64,000 nt of DNA. Origin: Ctena decussata. Taxonomy: Eukaryota; Mollusca; Bivalvia; Lucinida; Lucinidae. Below, one piece after another: positions 60,101 through 64,000 of the stretch. The notes under the pieces are model-generated. The model worked only from the letters and a program-made list of their open reading frames with translations. It was not told where the DNA came from and searched no databases. The stretch covers positions 19,947,928 to 20,011,927 of the forward strand of contig OZ022513.1 of the NCBI GenBank assembly GCA_963989385.1, read 5' to 3'. The position numbers and the translations under genes are program-made. Each line of letters opens with the position of its first letter. Within the stretch, counting starts at the first letter, position 1.

Positions 60101-61478
60101 GGAGGTTAGTAGGTCAGAAAAGCTTTGTTGTATGTGTTTGTGTGTGTGTGTTTTTTTTATTGATATTTCTTTTTTTTTTTGTTGGTTCTTGAGAGTTTAT
60201 TAGAGTAAAGAGTAGTATTATCATATGCCTCCTGTTATTAGTTAGAACACAACATCATATTTGGTAGTCAGAAAACGTTCTATGTCTTCATTATTTTGTT
60301 GTTGTTTTTTATTTTTATTTTTTCCTCCTTAACAAAAATCTTTCGTTTTTTTTTTTTATAGCTTTCTGCATATGATCATAACAAGCAAATTCGACGAATT
60401 TATGTCCCCCGCCTTGGAAACTAGGTCTCCACTGTATAACACAAAGTGTTTGAGCTGGAAAAGCGGCTAAGTTAAAAATGTGAAAAAAGTCATAAAAAAA
60501 ATAATGTGAGGATTATATACAAACCACAGGCATATCTTCAGACCATGATCAAAACACCTGTGAAGTTTCAAAGGAATGGGCCTAAAACTGTAGAAAAAGT
60601 TGAACACACAAGGTACCCACTATCTATTCACTTTGACAGTAAAAATGTATAACAAATGGCTAAGTTCAATTGGCGAAAAAAGTAATAAAAAATAATGTGA
60701 GGATTATATCCAAACCACATGCATATCTTGAGACCATGAACAAAATACCTGTGAAGTTTCAAAGGAATCGGCATAAACCTGTAGGAGGAATTGCGCACAC
60801 AAGGTACCCACTATCTAGTCACTATGATAGTAAAAACACCTAAAAAATAACTAAGTTCAACTTGTGGAAAAAGTGACAAAAAATAATGTGAGGATTATAT
60901 CCAAACCACATGCGTATCTTCAGACCATGACCAAAACACCTGTGAAGTTTCAAAGGCATCGGCATAAAACTGTAAGAGGAGTTGCGCACACAAGGTACCC
61001 ACTATCTAGTCACTTTGATAGTAAAAACGCCAAAAAAATGACTAAGTTCAACTTGTGGAAAAAGTGACAAAAAATAATCTCAGGATTACATCCAAACCAC
61101 ATGCGTATCTTCAGACCATGACAAAAACATCTGTAAAGTTTCGAAAGAATCGGCATAATACTGTAGGAGGAGTTGCGCACACAAGGTACCTACTACTTTA
61201 GGGGGACGGAAAGACGGAAGGACGGACGGACGGACGGAAGGTCGGACGGAAGGACGGAAAGCCGAAAACTATGTCCCTCTGCTTTTCTTCGAAAAGGCGG
61301 GGGACAAAAAATCCTTTCAGTCCAGATTTCATAGGGACAGTCATAAAATCGGACTCAAGACGTTTCTTTTTAGATCTAATACTTACTCGGTAGGTGGTTT
61401 ATATTTCAGGACTCTAAGAACTCCAAAGATTCTAATGGCAGTCATGTCTGGTGTTTCTTCACGGATGTCAATGGCTTG
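30609..61478 (-). CDS. IFT81: Intraflagellar transport protein 81 (13 exons, N-terminus missing)
   Basis: In transcript order the exons are 61478-61387, 55084-54904, 54381-54226, 52469-52359, 52047-51963, 47400-47237, 46220-46125, 38491-38342, 36829-36680, 35128-34910, 33727-33641, 32483-32326 and 30864-30609. Every junction has GT-AG borders and matching phase. The joined frame is 634 codons plus TGA/TAG-class stop, against about 676 residues for vertebrate IFT81. The segment [20 protein letters not shown] marks the CH-like domain that binds tubulin together with IFT74. [20 protein letters not shown] and the remainder are coiled coil, as expected for the IFT-B1 core subunit partnering IFT74 in cilia. 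The end is EDDRLVL, family-like. The first ~45 residues and the start codon are not in view. Introns reach about 8 kb because of nested transposable elements. A candidate poly(A) signal on this strand is at 29642-29647. Confidence 0.93.
30890..31125. mobile_element. Stem element, copy 3
   Basis: The stem pairs TACTCTTAAAGGAAAGAACC with TTCTCCTTTAAGAGTTGACC. The right end is GAAAGTGTACCCATTCTCCT. Confidence 0.7.
31199..31302. mobile_element. 104-bp palindrome
   Basis: TGTATTATTGAATTTATTAA at the left mirrors TTAATAAATTTAATAATACA at the right. The inner arms are GTTGGGGGAAAAGATAAGAT and ATCTTATCGTTTTCCCCAAC, around a GCGAGGCTGTGCCGAGC loop. Confidence 0.8.
31303..31783. other. IFT81 last intron, unassigned sequence
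   Basis: No exon or repeat family recognised. Confidence 0.4.
31784..32020. mobile_element. GAGCCGCGAC palindromic element, full copy
   Basis: The arms TGAGCCGCGACAGGACGAAA and TTTTCTCGCGTCGCGGCTCA close the element. Inner paired blocks are GCGCAGACTCAGATCAGCCT and its counterpart. Other copies: 4425, 6629, 35770, 39137, 42722, 56331, 61506 and 63799. Confidence 0.82.
32082..32275 (+). mobile_element. 5'-truncated RTE-type LINE tail
   Basis: CACAGTGAAAGAATAAAGAA through AAGAGTGGACAGGGATGGAC and GACAAGGTGGAAGG aligns with 2591-2778 of the larger LINE copy. It ends near GATAGAATCGAA. Confidence 0.8.
32326..32483 (-). CDS. IFT81: IFT81 exon 12
   Basis: 158 nt, acceptor TTGTTCTCAG, donor CAG|GTATTT, phase 2 at its end. 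Encodes [20 protein letters not shown] and [20 protein letters not shown] of the coiled coil. Its first ~93 bases are duplicated just upstream (32484-32611). Confidence 0.92.
32484..32611 (-). pseudogene. Partial tandem duplicate of IFT81 exon 12
   Basis: A 128-bp unit repeats the acceptor (TTTCTTGTTCTCAG) and the first ~31 codons of exon 12, with one changed residue (EESCYHY for EESRYHY). It runs into TAG right after the VQSQ codons and has no donor site. It is therefore a decoy acceptor plus half exon. Confidence 0.85.
32751..32949. mobile_element. CAGAGCTC palindromic MITE, copy 3
   Basis: Flanked by AAACA on both sides (32746-32750, 32950-32954). Central hairpin GAACCGTCTCATCGAGACGG. Confidence 0.82.
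33208..33401. mobile_element. CAGAGCTC palindromic MITE, copy 4
   Basis: Flanked by TAAAA on both sides (33203-33207, 33402-33406). Full terminal arms and central hairpin. Confidence 0.83.
33641..33727 (-). CDS. IFT81: IFT81 exon 11
   Basis: 87 nt, 29 codons, phase 0 both ends; [20 protein letters not shown] followed by ESNMAKLEQ. Acceptor ATTTTAG, donor CAG|GTACTG. Confidence 0.9.
34225..34440. mobile_element. Stem element, copy 4
   Basis: GCGGTCAACCCTTAAAGGAA, GAAAGCAAACAGGAAGTAAC and TTCCCCTTTGTAAAACGGTG occur in family order. Confidence 0.6.
34910..35128 (-). CDS. IFT81: IFT81 exon 10
   Basis: 219 nt, 73 codons, phase 0. Encodes [20 protein letters not shown], then [20 protein letters not shown], then [14 protein letters not shown], a well conserved coiled-coil part. 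Acceptor AAATTTCAG, donor CAG|GTAATT. Confidence 0.93.
35129..35640 (-). repeat. Degenerate array of splice-acceptor-like units
   Basis: About eight units of 50-90 bp repeat the exon 10 acceptor junction. Plus-strand GCAGACTGAAATTCACAAGAG recurs near 35208, 35272, 35325, 35380, 35441, 35499, 35552 and 35611. On the gene strand each reads like GAATTTCAGTCTGC, a copy of the true 3' splice site. Confidence 0.75.
35770..35988. mobile_element. GAGCCGCGAC palindromic element copy
   Basis: GAACTGCGACACGACAAAGC opens and TTTAGCAGCTC closes. Inner blocks GACTCAGATCAGCCTG and CAGGCTGATCTGAGTC are exact inverses. Confidence 0.8.
36680..36829 (-). CDS. IFT81: IFT81 exon 9
   Basis: 150 nt, 50 codons, phase 0; [20 protein letters not shown] and [17 protein letters not shown]. 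Donor GTAAGT, acceptor TATAACAG. Confidence 0.93.
37320..37760. mobile_element. Stem element, copy 5 (interrupted)
   Basis: The left part 37320-37400 and right part 37610-37760 join into a family copy; the palindromic MITE at 37401-37609 is inserted between them. Confidence 0.65.
37401..37609. mobile_element. GGGGCCGTATTTATAAA palindromic MITE
   Basis: The outer arms GGGGCCGTATTTATAAAC and GTTTTATAAATACGGCCCC enclose an exact inner palindrome, CAACTATGAAATTTGCTCTG with its inverse. The loop is AGTCTAATAAGACT-like. Target duplication is 3-5 bp (CTG to CCTGG), ambiguous because the ends overlap it. Confidence 0.82.
38342..38491 (-). CDS. IFT81: IFT81 exon 8
   Basis: 150 nt, 50 codons, phase 0; [20 protein letters not shown] and [10 protein letters not shown], the latter just before the conserved FKRYVNKL of exon 9. 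Acceptor CTTTACAG, donor GTATTT. Confidence 0.92.
38505..38690. mobile_element. Stem element, copy 6
   Basis: GGGGCTTTTCTTAAAGGCAA, AGAATTTGCTCCTCC and AAGCAAATTTTTGCCTG form the family stem. Confidence 0.6.
38724..39056. mobile_element. CACAGGGTATAATCG foldback element, intact copy
   Basis: A 333-bp nearly complete palindrome. The termini are CACAGGGTATAATCGATTCC and GGAATCGATTATACCCTGTG. Each arm is built from 4-5 modules of about 30-40 bp, GGCTTCCTGCNGAGACTGTC with variable joins. The arms meet at CCGAGGCTCTCGG. Flanks TTGGA/TTGGT suggest a 5-bp target duplication. The open frames on both strands are a by-product of the repeats. Confidence 0.85.
39137..39375. mobile_element. GAGCCGCGAC palindromic element copy (diverged)
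   Basis: GAGCAGTGACATAACATAAC opens and TTTTGTCCTGTCAGGGCTC closes. Inner AGACTCAGTTCAGCCTGGAC retained. Confidence 0.7.
40010..41035. repeat. Degenerate tandem repeat rich in GCGCTACTTCTG
   Basis: Recurring motifs AGCGCTA, CTTCTGAA, GAAGTAGC, CCGCTGC and AAAGGG occur about every 55-70 bp in both orientations. The unit is too decayed to define a consensus by eye. Contains a T-rich run at about 40896-40925. Confidence 0.55.
41540..42365. repeat. Direct repeat pair, ~650 bp apart
   Basis: GGCCGTAATTCTGTCAAAA followed by CATGCACATTTT and ATTATG occurs near 41560 and again near 42213, with similar following sequence (TTGATTACA at about 41675 and 42330). Otherwise no gene in this intron part. 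Confidence 0.55.
42406..42563. mobile_element. hAT-like TIR fragment
   Basis: Begins ACAGGGCTGGATCAAGGA and ends CCCCCTCTGGATCCGCCACT, ends typical of hAT-type MITEs. No frame. Confidence 0.45.
42722..42902. mobile_element. GAGCCGCGAC palindromic element copy
   Basis: TGAGCCATGACATGACAAAA opens and CATGTCGCGGCTCA closes; the left arm is shortened by a deletion. Confidence 0.75.
43261..46048 (-). mobile_element. Hairpin/tandem-repeat element H4
   Basis: On the minus strand the 5' end is TTTTTAGCTCTTCTGAGCCG with the hairpin GAGCCGAAGGCTC, then a GTCGTC run (45976-45990). Six ~430-bp units follow, with plus-strand AATGACCTTGACCTCTTG near 43373 (diverged), 43800, 44232, 44676, 45111 and 45538. 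The 3' end is CAGGTGAGCGATTCA, then hairpin GGGCCTCATGGCCC, then TCTTGTT. Many units contain inverted TTGACCTTG/CAAGGTCAA pairs. Confidence 0.72.
46125..46220 (-). CDS. IFT81: IFT81 exon 7
   Basis: 96 nt, 32 codons, phase 0; [20 protein letters not shown] and [10 protein letters not shown]. Acceptor TATCCCCAG, donor CAG|GTGGGG. Confidence 0.92.
46500..46855. mobile_element. Stem element, copy 7, with a short nested element
   Basis: The stem pairs GGAAAGAATTTTGCTCCTAA with AGCAAAATCTTTCC. At about 46645-46803 an insert reads, on the minus strand, TTTTTAGCTCGCCTGAAAGA then GTCGGCTGCGGCGAC, a short element of the hairpin/microsatellite kind. Confidence 0.55.
47040..47215 (-). pseudogene. Decayed duplicate of IFT81 exon 6
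   Basis: On the minus strand the block matches most of exon 6 and the start of its intron: GAAGCTAGAAAAAAGACTGT, then CAGAGAGTGGTGACTGAGC, then GTTGAACTTCAAAAAAAG. A TGA falls in the region aligned to KERLPKD, and the donor GTAAAAAC has become GTTAAAAC. It lies downstream of the real exon, within the next intron. Confidence 0.85.
47237..47400 (-). CDS. IFT81: IFT81 exon 6
   Basis: 164 nt, starts in phase 1, ends phase 0. Encodes [20 protein letters not shown] and [18 protein letters not shown], closely like the family. Acceptor ATTCTGTAG, donor AAG|GTAAAA. Confidence 0.93.
47637..49006 (-). mobile_element. Hairpin/tandem-repeat element H6, nested in H5
   Basis: On the minus strand the 5' end is TATGTCCCCCCACCAAAGG, pairing with GGGGGGACATA. 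A GTCGGC microsatellite (48927-48945) follows, then about six ~146-bp units with GTGACCTTGAAAATAAGGTC. The 3' end is GGGGGGACATCAG ... TTTCTAGTT; CTAG before T matches the classical Helitron terminus. Confidence 0.68.
50037..50557 (-). mobile_element. Hairpin/tandem-repeat element H7, nested in H5
   Basis: On the minus strand: GTCTCGCCTGCGAAGCAGAG closing with GCGAGAC, then CGTCGGCGGCGTCGTCGGCG, then three ~150-bp units (AACATTGATNACGGCTTTCA). The 3' hairpin is TTCCGCGGAA followed by TTCTTGTT. Confidence 0.7.
50876..51052. mobile_element. CAGAGCTC palindromic MITE, strongly diverged copy
   Basis: AGATAATTTTTCTTATTTCA, GTGGCCCCTCATCTGAGC and AAATACCCCCTTTTTATTTA keep the family order; the central hairpin is damaged. 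Confidence 0.6.
51130..51370. other. Unassigned intron sequence with a CACTA run
   Basis: ACACTACACTACACTACAC lies at about 51175-51195. A tRNA-like reading is not convincing (see rejected items). Confidence 0.4.
51610..51885. mobile_element. Stem element, copy 8
   Basis: GTCAACACTTGAAGAAAAGA, AAATTCTTTCCTTTAAGAGT and GAAGCAAACTGGAATTCACA occur in family order. Confidence 0.65.
51963..52047 (-). CDS. IFT81: IFT81 exon 5
   Basis: 85 nt, phase 0 in, phase 1 out; [20 protein letters not shown] then AGVGATPE. Acceptor ACTGCAG, donor AAG|GTCAGT. Confidence 0.9.
52359..52469 (-). CDS. IFT81: IFT81 exon 4
   Basis: 111 nt, 37 codons, phase 0; [20 protein letters not shown] and QRQEQMTL. Acceptor CATTTTCAG, donor TTG|GTAAGT. 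Confidence 0.92.
52488..52557. mobile_element. 70-bp perfect-type palindrome
   Basis: TTAACCCTATTGCGCTCAGA and TCTGAGTGCAATAGGATTAA close a stem containing AAGGCCAAAACTC and its inverse around CATA. It ends 18 bp upstream of the exon 4 acceptor on the gene strand. Confidence 0.8.
52558..52770. mobile_element. Stem element, copy 9
   Basis: TACATAGAGAAACAATTCCT, GGTTCTACTCTTAAAAGAAA and ATTGCTTCCCCTGAAAACGT occur in family order. Confidence 0.6.
52996..53037. repeat. C-rich and CT microsatellite
   Basis: A long C run interrupted by single T followed by CT repeats. Confidence 0.9.
53520..53930 (+). mobile_element. LINE 3' untranslated end with TTGAA tail
   Basis: GGAGACAGTGGGAGGTCACT and GTGATTAGATCATTGTCTTG lead to ATAAAGAATTGAATTGAATT, a tail of TTGAA/GAATT simple repeats. 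That form suits a truncated non-LTR retrotransposon. A G-rich run at 53605-53622 lies inside. Confidence 0.5.
54088..54187. repeat. Long CT microsatellite
   Basis: Nearly pure CT repeats of about 70 bp (54118-54187), preceded by a shorter CT run. On the gene strand the downstream intron of exon 3 therefore has a long GA run about 40 bp after the donor. Confidence 0.95.
54226..54381 (-). CDS. IFT81: IFT81 exon 3
   Basis: 156 nt, 52 codons, phase 0; [20 protein letters not shown] and [20 protein letters not shown]. Start of the long coiled coil after the CH-like domain. Acceptor TTTCTTTCAG, donor AAG|GTAAGC. Confidence 0.94.
54781..54850. mobile_element. 70-bp palindrome
   Basis: TTGGGACACCTAAAATAATA and TATTTTTAGGTTTCCCAA close a stem whose inner part is AATTTTCCATTT / AAATGGAAAATT. 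Confidence 0.75.
54904..55084 (-). CDS. IFT81: IFT81 exon 2 of the visible set (CH-like domain)
   Basis: 181 nt beginning in phase 2. Encodes [20 protein letters not shown] and [20 protein letters not shown], the conserved half of the tubulin-binding CH-like domain. Acceptor TTCCGCAG, donor CAG|GTAACG. Confidence 0.95.
55085..56330. other. IFT81 intron, unassigned sequence
   Basis: No exon or repeat family is recognised in 55085-56330. Confidence 0.4.
56331..56547. mobile_element. GAGCCGCGAC palindromic element copy
   Basis: TGAGCCATGACACGCTAAAA opens and TTTTCTTGGGCCATGGCT closes; inner GACTCTGATCAGACTGGGCA present. Confidence 0.78.
57335..57412. mobile_element. Short palindrome related to the CAGAGCTC MITE core
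   Basis: ATATGCTGTGACATATCATT then the hairpin GAATCGCCTCGCCGAGGCGATTC then TAATGAGACGTCACAAC. The plan is the same but the stem sequence differs. Confidence 0.55.
57466..57650. mobile_element. CTCTGAACAGTCACTC palindromic MITE, copy 2
   Basis: The arms TACTCTGAACAGTCACTC and GAGTGACTGTTCAGAGTA are exact inverses, with long inner pairing (ACGTTTCGGCATACTGCC and its inverse). Confidence 0.85.
57715..57945. repeat. Tandem repeat of a CCACCCCCTTCCCAAATACA unit
   Basis: Three to four ~70-bp units share CCTTCCCAAATACATCT, GGTACCTCC and AGCCCCACCAGTTATCCAG. The open frames across it are products of the C-rich repeat. Confidence 0.75.
58465..58930. mobile_element. Stem element, copy 10 (interrupted)
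   Basis: The parts 58465-58578 and 58781-58930 belong together. The CAGAGCTC MITE at 58579 is inserted between them. Confidence 0.6.
58579..58780. mobile_element. CAGAGCTC palindromic MITE, copy 6
   Basis: Flanked by TTTTA on both sides (58574-58578, 58781-58785). The left terminus reads CAGAGCCCTAG. Confidence 0.82.
58975..59486. mobile_element. CAGAGCTC palindromic MITE, interrupted copy
   Basis: GAGTATTTGATGATAATTAG and GGTTCAGATGAGGGGTCACA are family arms. About 319 bp (59009-59327) is inserted in the left arm: TCAGGCTGGGATGGGTAG ... CTCGTCCCAGTCCTAAA, flanked by AATTAG. The insert is rich in CCCGGGTAC motifs at both ends. Confidence 0.7.
59664..59866. mobile_element. CAGAGCTC palindromic MITE, copy 8
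   Basis: CAGTGCTCCAGATAAG opens and CTTATCTGGAGCTCTG closes. Central hairpin GAACCGTCTCATCGAGACGG. No clear target duplication. Confidence 0.75.
59870..60400. other. IFT81 intron, simple repeats only
   Basis: GT and T-rich simple repeats at about 60130-60180 and 60298-60360; no exon or element recognised. Confidence 0.45.
60402..61312 (-). mobile_element. Hairpin/microsatellite/tandem-repeat element H8
   Basis: On the minus strand the 5' end is TTGTCCCCCGCCTTTTCGAA, which pairs with a CAGAGGGACATAG arm. A CCGTC/GTCCTTC microsatellite (61202-61262) follows, then four ~190-bp units (plus strand GTGAGGATTATATCCAAACC). It ends CCAAGGCGGGGGACATAAAT. Confidence 0.7.
61387..61478 (-). CDS. IFT81: IFT81 first visible exon (CH-like domain)
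   Basis: 92 nt, begins phase 0, ends phase 2; [20 protein letters not shown] and [11 protein letters not shown]. Acceptor AATGTTTTTCAG, donor GA|GTAAGT. Matches the family segment about 45 residues from the N-terminus, so a preceding exon must exist. Confidence 0.93.
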
Positions 61479-61505
61479 CTGAAAAACATTTTCGTGAGAA
61501 GTATA

Positions 61506-61743
61506 TGAGCTGCGACGCGACAAAACCAACAATGTGGTTGTGCACCCAGCGCAGATTCAGATCAGCCTGGGCATCTGACAAGTCTGATCAGAATCTTTGC
61601 TAAGCGCTTAAAGGGTAGCTGAGGGTCTAAGCTACCTCAATGCGGACAGCAAAGGCTCTGATCAGACTGGGCGGATGCCCAGGCTGATCTGAGTCTGCGC
61701 TGGGCGCACAACCACATTGTTGGTTTTGTCGTGTCGCGGCTCA
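61506..61743. mobile_element. GAGCCGCGAC palindromic element, full copy
   Basis: TGAGCTGCGACGCGACAAAA and TTTTGTCGTGTCGCGGCTCA are near-perfect terminal inverses. Lies 28 bp upstream of the exon 61387-61478 acceptor on the gene strand. Confidence 0.85.
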
Positions 61744-62061
61744 TATAAGCTAAACATGGATTATTACTTTATCAAAATGACCTCAATCGAATAAATTGTC
61801 TTTACAAACTGATTGCAAAAAATAGTCTAGAAACAGATGTTTGCATCAGATGTCAATGCTATTGAGTTTTCTAGTTCATTGTCAGCCAGTAATTTCCAAC
61901 AAAACAATAATAGATCTTTCCAAGTCAAACCCAGAATGTCACTCAAAAGACCTCTGATTGTTTATAACTGACCAATGCAGCACAAACTTAGCATGTCCCA
62001 CAAACAACATCCCACATGTTTAATCTCCAACAATAAGTCCATGGTTTACCTTGCAGTTAAT

Positions 62062-63117
62062 CACAGGGTATAATCGATTCCGCCAATTTTCGCTTCCTGC
62101 AGAGACTGAACATCATATTTGGCTTCCGCCAAGACTGTCCGCAAACTCTTGCTTCCTGCCGAGACTTCTGTACATGATAAATGGCTTCCTGCCGCAGTGT
62201 TCCCACTCAAATTTTAAACTGGGGGTTTTTATACCCCCTATCTATAAAATTTGCGGGTATGAAGTAAAATTTACGGGTATGACTTTTTATCTCGAAAAAG
62301 TTATGGGCCGAAATGGACATGGGCCGAAATGACCCGGAACCCCTGGTCCGCTTCTTTTACAAACACTAAAGTGCCGATGTGTTTCCAATTGAAGCCTGAA
62401 AAAACGAAGAAAACGGCTGTCATGCCTTTTTCCGGTCCTCGTTTTATCCAATATAAATCATTTGATGGATTCCTTTCCAAATGAAAAATAGAAAGTGCCG
62501 TTTCCAAACAGAAACAGCGAAAATAAACGCAAAAATACGGACAAATTCTGTCGGCCATTATGACAGTTCTAGTGCGCAACATTACCGCGCATGTCATTAA
62601 TATTCATGCAGCCGATTAGTGTTAGTGTTTTCCAATAATGAATTTGATTGGCCGTAGAACGGATGTGACAGACGTGAATGAAAGCATGGTATCTTACTAC
62701 GGCCCGCATTTCAGATCAAAACAGCGACTTCTGACTCTCTTCTCGGCTACAAAAATCATCTGACTCGCAATAGAATGAAGAAAAATGATGATTTTTAAAA
62801 TTTTTGAGAGAAACATATGCGCGTGAATGCACGTTCTTGCCCCAAAATTTATGCGTGATTAGAACGATTTCCGCGTGATTCACGCACAATTCTACGTGAA
62901 TGGGAACACTGCTGCCGAGACTGTCCGTGTGATTCTGCTTCCTGCTGAGGCTCTCGGCAGGAAGCAGAATCACGCAGACAGTCTCAGCAGGAAGCCATTT
63001 TTCGAGGACAGTAGTCTCTGCAGGAAGCAAGAGTTCGTGGACAGTCTTGGCAAAAGCCAAATATGATGGACAGTCTCTGCAGGAAGCGAAAATTGGCGGA
63101 ATCGATTATACCCTGTG
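62062..63117. mobile_element. CACAGGGTATAATCG foldback element, interrupted copy
   Basis: Same ends and module order as 38724-39056. Flanked by TTAAT on both sides (62057-62061, 63118-63122). A 717-bp element splits its left arm. Confidence 0.85.
62195..62911. mobile_element. 717-bp TIR element inserted in the foldback element
   Basis: The ends are CAGTGTTCCCA and TGGGAACACTG, flanked by CTGCCG on both sides (62189-62194, 62912-62917). No transposase frame. The ends resemble hAT-type termini, but a 6-bp duplication is shorter than the usual 8. Confidence 0.75.
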
Positions 63118-63205
63118 TTAATGAAGAGATACATACCTGTTTAAAGTAGGTGTGCTTTCGGAAAAGGTTTATATTCCAACAACACAAAGCTGCCCAAGGG
63201 AAGAG

Positions 63206-63502
63206 GATTCTAAATAATTGATTGATTGATTTGATGCTTAACGTCCATGGTAAACAGCTATGGTCATGTCGGGACGGTCAGTTAACCTAACCACACTATT
63301 CCTGGGCAGGCTTAGACCTCCTAAGCGGTTAACCAGTACTAAGTGCACATACTTTTACCAGTAACTGACAACTGCCCTTCTTGAATCAGTGGAAGGAGAA
63401 ACGAAAGTATGTGGCCAGACCGGGTTTCGAACCCAGGACCTCTGACATATGAGTCAGGTGCCCTACCGATTGCGCTACGCGGCCCGGCCGGATTCTAAAT
63501 AA
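63206..63502 (-). mobile_element. tRNA-derived SINE (copy 2)
   Basis: Element 63218-63490, flanked by an exact 12-bp duplication GATTCTAAATAA (63206-63217, 63491-63502). Minus-strand A box TAGCGCAATCGGTAGGGC and B box GGTTCGAAACC; tail of TCAAT repeats. The perfect duplication suggests it is younger than the 3155 copy. Confidence 0.92.
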
Positions 63503-63590
63503 AAGAATTTGCTCCTCTCTAGGGGGGTCAACTCGTAACAAAAAGAATTTGGTCCTCTTGAAGGTGTACTCATGCATCTAAAAGCAAGTC
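63500..63590. mobile_element. Stem element fragment, copy 11
   Basis: AAAGAATTTGCTCCTCTCTA and GGGGTCAACTCGTAACAAAA with AAGGTGTACTCATGCATC. The SINE's right target duplication sits at its left edge. Confidence 0.5.
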
Positions 63591-63798
63591 TGACGTGGCA
63601 AAGACCCTAGCCTAGCTGTTTGCATACAATATTTGGACTGGCTTGAATTGATGTGTTGATTAAGTCGATCTCCTAGCCAGATTTTGAGGATGAGTATGAT
63701 GATCTGGGTATCCCCTGGTGCATGGATGATCATAATTTCACTTCTGTCAATGGGTACTGTATTTACTCAGGTATAAGACAGGTTTCTTCCTCTCAAAA

Positions 63799-64000
63799 TG
63801 AGCCACGACACGAGAAAACCAACAATGTGGTTGTGCGCCCAGCGCCAACTCAGATCAGCCTGGGCATCCGCCCAATCTGATCAGAGTCTTCGTTTACCGC
63901 TTAGAGGGTAGCTAAGGGTCTTAGCTACATCCATGCGGACAGCGAAGACTCTGATCAAACTGGGCGGATGCCCAGGCTGATCTGAGTCTGCGCTGGGCGC
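63799..64000. mobile_element. GAGCCGCGAC palindromic element, cut by window end
   Basis: TGAGCCACGACACGAGAAAA opens. The right arm (GCCCAGGCTGATCTGAGTCT, GCGCTGGGCGC) runs off at 64000. Confidence 0.85.

Noticed and set aside
63137..63187. Possible IFT81 upstream exon on the minus strand (ends FKQ before a GTATGT donor, phase 0)
   Set aside because: The phase fits and an acceptor-like GGGCAG precedes it, but the peptide (NINLFRKHTYFKQ) does not resemble the conserved IFT81 N-terminus, and a SINE lies directly next to it.

Overview
The window is animal nuclear DNA. It is AT-rich, has long introns with GT-AG borders, and is crowded with short interspersed repeats. The repeats (hairpin-ended elements carrying microsatellites and tandem core repeats, many long palindromic MITE-like elements, tRNA-derived SINEs) and an ankyrin/STAND immune-type gene suggest a mollusc, most likely a bivalve. 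That assignment is inference; no rRNA or mitochondrial marker is present.

Two protein-coding genes are supported. (1) Plus strand, 11749-18540: a four-exon gene whose joined exons (11804-12303, 13668-13753, 14373-14516, 15218-18540) give one 1350-residue frame. It encodes an N-terminal SAM domain, a charged linker, a STAND-type NTPase module resembling nSTAND3, and a long ankyrin region built from a ~195-residue super-repeat. The layout is that of an NLR-like sensor or scaffold. The Walker A lysine is replaced by threonine. (2) Minus strand, 61478 down to 30609: thirteen exons of the intraflagellar transport gene IFT81, from the N-terminal CH-like domain to the stop codon. Together they give 634 residues in a continuous frame. 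The start-codon exon(s), about 45 residues, are not seen and probably lie beyond position 64000. The two genes converge on a repeat-filled intergenic region (18541-30608).

Layout: 1-2790, dead RTE-type LINE; 3155-3447, SINE; 4425-11153, dense repeats (palindromic minisatellite, foldback elements, a 2.3-kb inverted-arm element with a nested mariner-like element, two hairpin/tandem-repeat elements); 11749-18540, the SAM-STAND-ANK gene; 18541-30608, intergenic repeats, a LINE 3' end and a cruciform tandem duplication; 30609-61478, IFT81 with introns bloated by nested transposable elements; 61479-64000, more foldback elements and a second SINE.

The most interesting observations are the immune-type gene with a degenerate P-loop and an overlapping uORF, two broken exon duplications and a splice-acceptor-like repeat array inside IFT81, and the shared design of at least eight tandem-repeat elements: terminal hairpin, CG-rich microsatellite, core tandem repeats, second hairpin.
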